DNA of 26,738 nt from Ministeria vibrans ATCC 50519 (lineage: Eukaryota > Opisthokonta > Filasterea): positions 1 through 26,738 of the forward strand of contig CALSCP010002020.1 in the NCBI GenBank assembly GCA_943704425.1, given 5' to 3'. A program made the position numbers and the translations under genes. The notes below the pieces were generated by a model. The model saw only the letters and a list, made by a program, of their open reading frames with translations. It was not told the origin of the DNA and made no database searches. Positions 16,201 to 25,100 of this stretch are shown in pieces. Within the stretch, counting starts at the first letter, position 1. Every line of letters starts with the position of its first letter.

Positions 16201-19200
16201 TATTTTCCTCATGACCGTTTCCACTCAAGGTACACACCACCCTCAATTATGAAACATTCTAACGCGCTGTTTTTTTTGTTTTAAATGTTTTCTTTTTGCA
16301 TAGCGACAAACTATGAGGGAAAGATCAATCAAGGAGGATACGACGCGTACGTCCTTGCGCTGGCTCCAGTGTCGCTGAGCATTGTTGGAGTGACGCAAGT
16401 TTACTCGAGCGACGGATACGATGATAAGTTTGCGACGGCGTGTCTGGATGAGGCGGGTGTGTATGCGTATGCGGCAGGAACGACACGGGGTGATCTGGGC
16501 GGTGTTCAGGCTGGCGTAGAGAATGTGTTTGTGGTCAAGCTGCACGCTGTGAATGGATCTGTCGCGACGCTTGGCAAAGTGGGATCGACTGCGTTTGATG
16601 TGACGACTGGTGTGGCTGTCGACACGTCAAGTGGACTGCTGTTTGTGTCGGGTCACTCGACGGGCTCCTTCCCTGCCTTTGGCCTTGTCGCCACGGGCAG
16701 TCCCACGGCCATGCTTGCCATCTTTTCTGTCCACTCCCTCCAACTTCTTGACGTGCAACTCATGGTGGGTTCGACGCAAAGTCGCGGTGTTTCCTTGGCT
16801 GTCGATCATGCACTTCACACAGTTTTTCTTGCCACGGTGCAATGGCCTGACCTCGCGGACGATCAAACTCAATACGGTCGCCTTTACCAGTTGAGCAGTG
16901 TAAGTGGCGTGGAGAGGGGCCACGTGGACTTTTCAAGCGACCAAACTGACGGCGAGTACTACCTGTTGAGCGATGTGCTTGTCGACAGCATGCACCACAC
17001 TGTGCTGCACACGGGAAGTCGTGGCAATGTGAGCGCACCTGGACAAATCACGGTGTCAACCATGTGCCAGGAGGAATATCGCTCGATCGCGTTGGCCCAG
17101 TGTGTCTGTCCATTCGGGCTAAGTGGCACTGCCTGCGAACTGGATGTGTGTCACACAAGTCCCTGTAGCAACAATGGCACGTGTACGTCCACGGTTTACA
17201 ACCTGTACACATGCGAGTGTGCCACGGGTTACTTTGGCGAAGGTTGCGAAGAGTCGCTGTGCGACATGAACCCGTGTAGTGCTGGTGCGGTGTGCACTAT
17301 TGGAGGCCGCACACCCGAAGACTTGTTTACCTGCACGTGTGCGTCGGGCTCGTCCGATCCCACGTGCTACGCAGCCGATTGTGCCGATATTACGTGTGGT
17401 CCGGGTACATGCAGTCATCTGTCGACATGCAGCAATATTGGCAATGTGACCGACTTGAACATTGGGAGGCAGCCTGGCAATGGGCCGTACAACGACCCTC
17501 TCGCGTCCGTTCGCACCTTTGTCACCAGTGACGAACGCCTCTTTGTCGCCACCTCCGTCGCGCCTGGCTCGGTGTGGTACACTCAGCCCGCGTCTTCTGT
17601 GTCTACAGTGGTTTGGTCGCTACTGGACAGCCACAACGGCGACCACATTGAGTCGCACACAATCGTCGTGGGTGATCCTTCAAACGCGACACTGCACGAC
17701 GCCACGCCAGACCCCACCAATCCAAACGAGTTTTTCCTCTGTGGCTCACTCGCCCAACAAGATTCTACCTCCACCTCCTCCTTTGTCTACCTCTCCTCTT
17801 TGAACACCACTCTCATTCTTGACCAGGCTCTTGGAGGCACTTCGCGCGCTCAAAGTATCGCCTACGAACCCCTCTCCAAAATGCTCTTCATTGCCATCAA
17901 CTCCAAAAGTACGGACAAAATTGCGTTAAATTTGTGTAGACATGGCTTAACATTAATAAATTTGTTTTTGTGTGTGCACTTGTTAATTTTATAGATGGAA
18001 ATTTTACTGGAATGGACACAGATGGCAGCTGGAATATTGTTGTGGTGGCGTACAACACCAGTCGGCGGGCGGAGGAGCAGGTGTGGATGATTGGCACGAA
18101 TGGAACGGACCAGTTAGTGAGTGGGGTGGCACTTGCGCCGGACGGCACGTCGCTGTATGTGCTCGGCACTAGCAATGGTGCCATTGACGGTCTTGAGAAT
18201 GCGGGTGGAAGAGATATAATTGTGTATCATTTGGACGCGCAGACGGGCGTGACACTAAACAAGCGAGTGTTTGGAAGCAATGCAAATGATGAGGCGGGCG
18301 ACCTTGCAGTGGATGCCACGAGTGGCGATGTATACATCTTGGGCACTTCAGCAGCGTCGTTTCCCGCGTACGGTGTGTATGGCACGGGCACGCCAAAAGC
18401 TGTTCGCATCAAGACGGATGCAAAGCTCAACGTGCCAAGCCTGTATTTGTTAAGTGCTCTCGGAATGTTGACCCAAGGGCACTCGATCATGATTGACACC
18501 ACACTGCGCACTCTCTCGTACGGACTGCTGGGCATTCCTTGGTCGGGCAGCAACTCGGTTGTTGTGAGTGTCTTTGATCTTTCCACCGATACCTATCTGG
18601 ACCAACTTGTCGTGTCGACACCTGCCCACTCGTTTCATGCCATCACTGTGAATCCCCAAACGCACGCCATCTACACAGTGTATGATCGACAGGACTTGAC
18701 AACTCAGACCCTGCTGCGGATGGAAATGTTCTGTCCCGCACAGGCTGTCGAGTCCATGTGCTTGTGTCCGCCAATGCTGGGCGGACCGAATTGCAGTGAG
18801 CCAATTGTGTGTCTCAACGGCGGTGCGTTTGTGGATGACGTGTGTGAGTGCACGCTTGTCTTCGAAGGTGCACAATGTGAGCTGGTAAAGAGCACCGCGG
18901 CGGTGTTTTTGGCCCTGCCGTCGAATCCTGATGACAAGGCTGCGGCCCTTATTGATGCTCTTGTCAATGCGACCACTATCAATAACGAGACGCTCACTGT
19001 GTTTGCCGAGGTGTTTTCCAACTTGACGACCGACACTCTCAGCTCAATATCGACTGCCTCGCTGCTCACGGTCATGACTAATCTTGTTGAGGGACTGCCT
19101 GATTTGTCCGAGGCCTTGCCTGCGACGCTGGGGCAATTTGCAGATACGTTTGACACATTACGCACTCTTGATACTCTTTCCGATGTGCTTCGTGCACCTG

Positions 19201-21729
19201 AGCGGCCAACACCCGCTCTCTTGCTCGAGTCTGTGTCTAAAGCAACCGTACGACTGCCGAACGCGTCTGAACCGACCTCGTCGTCCTGTGGACAGATTCG
19301 ACGTGTGCAGTCGAACAGTGGTGCGTTGGCGATGTCGGCTGTGTCATTGGAGCGTGCCACGACCGACACGCTTTTGATGACACTGCAGAGCGGCGGTCCG
19401 TCCTCGGGCGTGACACTGTCGCTGTCGTCGTCCACCTCCGATGCCGTGTTTGAGTCAGGGAGCAACTGCACGCGACTCGTGATCAACACGTTGCAGTCGA
19501 GCGACACTTTCTTTCAGCCGTCAGTGCGCGCTGTGCGCAGCGCCATTGCGACAGCGACCTTTGTCGATGTGTCGCTGCCAAACCCTTTGCCACACAATGG
19601 CACGGTGAGCGTGGTCTTTGATGTGGCACGCAATGCGGACGTGGACGGGCCTGAGCCGACGTGTGTTGCGTGGAATCTAACCAGTCGTGAGTGGGACGCC
19701 AGTGGCTGCAGCTTGGTTGCGTACGAAGGCACAAATGTGACTTGCACGTGCGCTCATATGACAAATTTTGCTGTCGTCTTTGACCCATACCGCCCCGAAT
19801 CAAGCACGACGGCGGTGCTCACAGCCGTGTCGTACGTCGGCGTTGCGCTGGCCATTTTCGGCAGTGCTTCGGTGCTGTTTGTGTACGGGTCGCTTCGGAA
19901 GCTGCGCACGCGACCGCTCGTGCTCATCATGTTGTGCTGTGCTGGCATTCTCGCCACCGAGACGATGTTTGTCGTGGACGCAGTGAGCTCGGGCGCATCA
20001 TCACTGGGCCGTGGAGGGTGCTTCGCGCTCGGTTTGCTGTTGCACTACGCCATGCTTATGCAGTTTGTGGCCCTGCTCATGGTTGGCGCGGGCTTCCACT
20101 ATCTTCTTCACGACGCCAAGCACCTCACTGCGCCCATCATTTGGCGTCTGGTTTTGATTGTGTTTGCTGTGCCCTTTGTGCTCATTGCAGTCTATGTTGT
20201 GGTGTATGCCGTATCGCCTTCGCTGAACACACTCGATGCGTATGTCAATGTGTTGAGTGGCAGCAGCAATGCGACCACTGCCTTTTGCTTTGTGCCCAGT
20301 GGCGTGTCGATGTGGGTGACGGTGGTGGCGCCTGTGGCGATTGTTCTTCTTACGAACATTGTGCTCTACATACGCATTACGCTGTCGATGCGACGTCAAC
20401 AGAAATTGGTTCCTGAGCGTGCGCGCTCCAGTCGCGTTGGTGTGTTCATCTCACTTGCGGTGCTGTTGGGCGTCACCTGGCTGTTTGCCTTCCTTGTCAT
20501 AGCGATTCGCTCGGTGGTAGTTCAGTATGTCTTTGTCGTGTGCAACGGCTTCCTGGGCGTCTTCCTCTTTGTAAAGTACGTGACGTTGCCCAAGGTACGC
20601 CATGGCTTCCGTGAGCTTATTTCCACCTGGCGACGCGGTGCGTCCACGTCCAAGACACTCTCGAAGACGAGCAAGAGCACTGGTGGTGGTAGGCGCGGCC
20701 GCCGTGGTGGTGGTGGTAGTGGAAGCACCCCATCGTTGCCCATGTACACTCCTGGTCGCATTCACAACAACAAAAATGGCAGCAGCAATGACAACCTCAA
20801 CCATACGACGACCGCTTTATCTTCGAGTGGACGCGGTGGCGAGCGACGTCTGAGTGATGACGAGTCGGTCTCAAGTGGAGTACTTTCGCCCATGATGGGC
20901 CGTCGTGCCGGTGATGGCAGCAGCAGCGCAAGAAGCACCCCATCATCACCAACGATGCTTTCGCCGCTTGCGCGATCCTCGCGTGGCCGCACGAAAGTTG
21001 GTAGCTCGGCCATGTCGGTTATGCTGCCGCTGCGCATGCCCAAGGGCCGTGCACCAGCCAGCTCGTCGTTCTCATCGGGCGACCGCCCTGCCCGACCCGA
21101 GCACACTTCGAGCGAAAGTGGACACACAAACAGTCTCTCAAGTGCCAAGGGTAGCAAGAAGACGCGCCAGTCGCAAATGACTTCCATTCACGCCGTACAC
21201 ACCTTGGCTTCGATGTCTTCGGACGGCTCCGAGTGGATCGGCTGCTGGGACGACCCTTCAGCTTCCCATAGCGGCGCTGACGGCCTCTCGATGACCTTGC
21301 GCTCGCTCGCCAACTCGACTGGTCCAAATTGTTCCGGACTCTTCTCTGACGTGGCCGACGACGAGATAATTGAGATGGATGGCGATATGTCAAAGCAGTA
21401 CGCAACAACAATACCAACTACTATTTATGTACAATTATTGACCTCATTAATTGTGATTGTGTGTGTTTTGTAGGCTGATTTATTCTCGTGTTGATTCACC
21501 GTTGACCTTTTCACGAAGTTTCGCGGTTGGACAAGATCCACTTGACGACAGTCGTAAGTGTGTTTGTTATATTATTCCAATGGTATATGAATTGAGTGGT
21601 GTATGATCTGTTTTAGAAAATTCGTCGTGGATCTTTGACGGTGGCGCTAGTAGTCGTGCGATACTGTCACCGTCTGGGCCGCACCTTGTCTTTGATGGTT
21701 GGGTGGACGATTCAAGTGAAGCACTGTAA
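7251..21729 (+). CDS. Giant adhesion GPCR with SBBP-like propeller/EGF ectodomain
   Basis: Exons: 7251-7296, 7522-7936, 8032-9098, 9185-9341, 9563-9645, 9731-11096, 11158-11222, 11380-12757, 12805-12887, 12953-14321, 14410-14492, 14582-16070, 16141-16229, 16304-17908, 17995-21397, 21474-21553, 21617-21729. All 16 junctions keep frame, giving 4296 aa. The signal peptide is MLLYLAPLVALTCLLS. The ectodomain has about seven propeller stretches with SBBP-like signatures (GYTTGDFPAFG, NQGGDDSYVV, GDLGGAHVG), each followed by EGF-like Cys clusters (e.g. CPPNSSGDQCE, NACDTQPCFHGGTCV). Then come a GAIN-like region (about residues 3397-3690) and a GPS motif starting CVAWNL (about 3655) and ending CTCAHMTNFAVVF, with cleavage expected between Met and Thr. 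A family-B2-like seven-helix domain follows (about 3700-3965: LTAVSYVGVALAIFG, LLHYAMLMQFVALLM, VLLGVTWLFAFL, VVCNGFLGVFLFVKY), with a Ser/Gly/Arg-rich cytoplasmic tail of about 330 aa. Inferred role: adhesion or mechanosensing receptor; ligand unknown. Confidence 0.93.
9342..9562 (+). repeat. Pyrimidine-rich receptor intron with TCACTTTGTTTCT repeats
   Basis: The intron between receptor exons 4 and 5 is almost all C/T. It contains TCACTTTGTTTCT at 9436 and 9482 and a shorter TCACTTTGTT at 9511. Related motifs recur in flippase introns, notably at 26567-26738. Confidence 0.75.
9731..17908 (+). repeat. Coding cassette repeats: propeller/EGF modules of the receptor
   Basis: Five long exons start in the same place in the module (phase 1): 9731, 11380, 12953, 14582 and 16304. 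They encode, in order, SBBP-type strands, a GDLGG-type loop, a G-x-(S/T)-x-G-(D/S)-(F/Y)-P-x-(F/Y)-G loop, an EGF cluster beginning C-x-C-P, and the first strands of the next propeller. Four end in phase 2 and are followed by a short exon of 65-89 nt back to phase 1. In the fifth (16304-17908) the short part is fused to the long exon. The third and fourth copies of the NxGGxDAY group (from 14582 and 16304) carry about three EGF units instead of two, which explains their larger exons. Confidence 0.85.
18890..19793 (+). other. GAIN domain and GPS autoproteolysis motif of the receptor
   Basis: A region of about 300 residues follows the last EGF-like Cys cluster. It has the helical then beta-sandwich character expected of a GAIN domain and ends with a GPS motif: four cysteines, Trp in CVAWNL, Trp in SREWDASGC, and CTCAHMTNFAVVF. 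The His and Thr needed for autoproteolysis are present, with Met replacing the usual Leu before the scissile bond. The segment TNFAVVFDPYRP would be the tethered agonist. Confidence 0.85.
19794..20620 (+). other. Seven-transmembrane domain of the adhesion GPCR
   Basis: Seven hydrophobic helices are visible. Helix 1 is around LTAVSYVGVALAIFG and helix 2 around PLVLIMLCCAGILA. Helix 3 begins at CFALGLLLHYAMLMQF, helix 4 at RLVLIVFAVPFVLI and helix 5 at WVTVVAPVAIVLLTNIVLY. Helix 6 contains LLGVTWLFAFL, and helix 7 CNGFLGVFLFVKY with LPKVRHGF after it. The LLHY of helix 3, the GVTWLF of helix 6 and the N-GFLGVFLF of helix 7 are hallmarks of adhesion/secretin-type receptors. The Cys after helix 2 (GRGGCF) and that in FCFVPSG can form the usual extracellular disulfide. 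The domain lies in one uninterrupted 3.4-kb exon with the last module and GAIN. Confidence 0.92.
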
Positions 21730-22122
21730 AATGTATACTTTGTACCGTTTGTTTGTTTGTTTTGTGATCGTTTTGAATCAGTCAATATGTCAAGACAATC
21801 TGGAATACATTGTCAATGAAATGAAAATTCATTGATAATGTATTTACTCTACCGACTACTCTTCTTTGACATAGTTAGTTAATTTGAGGGAAGCTGTAAA
21901 CAAAGGATAAGAAAGAGGAAGAAATGACAATGACTCTGTGAATCTAATCTAAAAATAATTGAAATGAATTTTATTCATATTGTTTTTTCCCGGACTAGTT
22001 CCTTCGACACACACGTGCGCCTACCACATCCGTGAGATTTGGTGTCGCCTTGTTTTGTGTGAATGCGCACAAAAGTTCATCCTTTAGCAGACGACAACAG
22101 AAACCACTCAGAAACTGCCGAG
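21730..22122. other. Intergenic: receptor 3' UTR and flippase promoter
   Basis: This 393-base spacer is AT-rich in its first two thirds. It contains a strong hairpin (21803-21845), no exact AATAAA within 250 bases of the receptor stop, and a more GC-balanced stretch before the flippase ATG. I see no gene or tRNA in it. Confidence 0.6.
21803..21845. repeat. 18-bp-stem hairpin after the receptor stop
   Basis: The left arm GAATACATTGTCAATGAA (21803-21820) pairs with the right arm TTCATTGATAATGTATTT (21828-21845) across a 7-base loop. There are 16 Watson-Crick pairs and 2 G-T wobble pairs and no bulge. It lies 74 bases after the receptor TAA, probably in the 3' UTR. Role unknown: RNA stability, 3' end formation, small RNA precursor or relic of a tiny inverted-repeat element. 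Confidence 0.75.
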
Positions 22123-25100
22123 ATGGACATTGCGGACGCCGCAGCGCCACCCCGCACGGCCGGATCGTCCGTGTCGATCCCCGCGGCCCCGCGCCCGGCC
22201 CCGCAGGCGGCGATTGAGCAGGCAGTCGCCGATGGACTCCGTGTGGTCCACTCCAACGACCATTCCACCAACGACGTACACCACTGCCCCCCTCCATGCC
22301 CCCTGTCTACCCCTCTCCTACCTCTTTCCCTTGCCCACGTAGCCTCCGTTCCGCTCACATTTGCTGACTATCACTTTTCTTCTTTTACCTTTTTTTTTCA
22401 AAACACTCTAATATTCTTTTTTTAAACCGCCAATCCAAGTTTGGACTAAAGTGCTGTTTGTCTGTGTGTCTCGCCCCGCACTGCAGCCGTTCCTCTTCCC
22501 GCTGAACCACATCCGCACGACCAAGTACACGCCGTGGACGGCGCTTCCGCTGAACCTGTTTGAGCAGTTCCATCGCTTTGCCAACGTCTACTTCCTCGGC
22601 ATAGTCATCATCTCGCTCATTCCAGCAACGCAGGCCCTCAACCCAGCCACGTCCATCTTCCCCCTGGTCTTCGTGCTTACCGTCAGCGCCATCAAGGACT
22701 TCGTCGAGGACTACCGTCGTGGCCAGAACGACGCAGAAATCAACAATCGACTGTGCCAGGTCGGTCGGTCCTCCACACACCTCCCACACACTATTATTTT
22801 TTATTGTTTTTATTGTTTTTTTTTTTTGTTGTTTTAGATTGTGCGTGATGGCGTGGTGCACGATGCGGAGCCATGGAAATCTGTGCGTGTCGGCGATATC
22901 CTTCTGATCAAAAACAACGAATTCGTCGCAGCTGACATGCTTGTCCTGTCCACCAGCGAAGAAGTAACGTGAAGCACATCTCCAAAAGAAATCCACTCTC
23001 ATTTGCACTATCTCTATCTGTAGGACGGTCTGTGTTACATTGACACGTCGTCAATGGACGGAGAGACCAACCTGAAGATCCGCGAGGCGCACATGGCGAC
23101 CAAGTCGGAATTTGTCGATGTGGACGCGTGCAGTGCCTTGCGCTGTCGTGTCGAAAGTGAACCGCCCAACAACAACATCTACAAGTTTGAAGGGCGTCTA
23201 GTGATGAGTGGCGAGGAGTGTCACGCCGTCACAATCAACAACATGCTTCTGCGAGGCTGCATCATGCGCAACACCGAGTGGGTCTTTGGTCTCGTCCTGT
23301 ACACGGGTCACGACACAAAGCTCATGATGAACAGTGGAAAGACTCGCCTCAAGCGCACCCGTCTCGAGCGCCAGATGAACAATGTTGTTATTGGTATCTT
23401 TTCCTTTCTCATGATCTGTTGCTTCGTCTTGGCCATTCTCTCAGGTAACCCAACCACACAAAGCAACGACAAGACTCTCAAAAAGAGGGGGAAAATCTCC
23501 AACTCATTTTGTTTTTTCTCCTTCTATATCACTTGTTTTTTTTTCTCATTTCTCTGTCTTTATCACTTTGTGTTTTTTTCTCTCTCTCTATTATAATTAT
23601 CACTGTTTCTTTTCTTTCTTCTTCTTTTCTTTCCTCTTTATTGCTTTGTTCTCTCTCCCTTCTCTCTCTTTCTCGCCCTCTCCTCTTTTTACCCTCATGT
23701 GTGTAGGCGTGTGGGCGCGCGACAACGATGACAGTCAATGGCAGATTGCGGCAACAACAAGTGCGCCTGTGCAGGGCATTATCAACTTCTTTTCCTTCAT
23801 TCTCATCCTCCAGACCTTTGTCCCCATCTCTCTCTACGTCACTGTCGAGGTCACCAAAGTCATTCAGACGTGGTTCATCAAGCAGGATGTCGAGATGTAC
23901 GACAGTGAGTTTGATCGTGCCTGTACTCCTCGTACCAGCGCACTCTGTGAGGAACTCGGTCAGATCGAGTACATTTTCAGGTGAGATTTTTAAAAAAAAT
24001 TTAAACCGTTTTTGACATTATGTTTCACATAGTGACAAGACTGGTACTCTGACACAGAATGTGATGGAGTTTTTTGGTGCGTCTATTGCGGGAGTGCCCT
24101 ATGGAATTGGAAGCAATCCAATGGCAAAGGTACACACATACATGATACACACACACACACACACCTCTCTCTCTCTCTCTCTCTCTTTGTTGCTTTGCTG
24201 ACGTGGTGTGTTTAGGAGGAATCCATGTCGACGGTGAGCCCTCCGCTGTGTCCATACTCGAATCCCGGCTTTAAGTACGGGGTGGATGCGTTTGTGAAGG
24301 AGGTGCGTGAGGGGAAGAACGCACAGGTGCGCGACTTTTGGCGACTGCTCGCACTGTGTCATACAGTGGTGGTGGAGACAGAAGACAACACTGATGACAG
24401 TAGTGCTGGCGGTGCGCTTGGTGCAGGAGAGGTGAAGACGCCCGAGTACAATGCACAGTCGCCCGATGAGGCTGCACTTGTGGCGGCTGCACGTGACTTT
24501 GGCTTTGCCTTCCACACGCGCAACACCACTTCCATCACCATCAACGAACTCGGCAAGGACGTCACGTACGAGTTTCTCAATGTTCTTGAGTTTAATTCAG
24601 ACCGCAAGCGCATGTCCGTCGTCGTGCGCGACCCAAACTCGCGTGAGATTCTCCTTTTGACTAAAGGAGCAGATGACAAGGTACAACACCGAAGTTTCTT
24701 GGAGCCATCAATACTAACGAACGTGGTTGGATGTGTGTGTGGTAGATTCTGGGACTACTTGAGAAGGGTCAAGCTGCGTCAAATGTGGTGCGGACGACAC
24801 GATCTCATCTGAGTGGGTTTGCGCAGGAAGGACTGCGAACACTGTGTCTGGGACAGCGTGTGATTCCCGAAGATGAGTACGCCGCCTGGGCTGCGCGGTT
24901 CAACCAGGCGACGATGGTGTCGGAGGGGCGCGACGAGGCCATTGATGCGGTTGCGGCAGAGCTGGAGGTTGACTTGAAGCTGGTGGGCGCGACTGCGGTC
25001 GACGACAAGCTGCAGGTGGGTGTTCCCGAGACGATTGCGACGCTCGCTGAGGCGGGCATTAAGATCTGGGTGTTGACGGGCGACAAGCAAGAGACGGCCA

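Noticed and set aside
7251-21729. Splitting the receptor locus into several separate genes
   Set aside because: All junctions keep one frame, there is one signal peptide at the start, and no promoter, stop or poly(A) signal fits between the modules. RNA data would still be the final proof.
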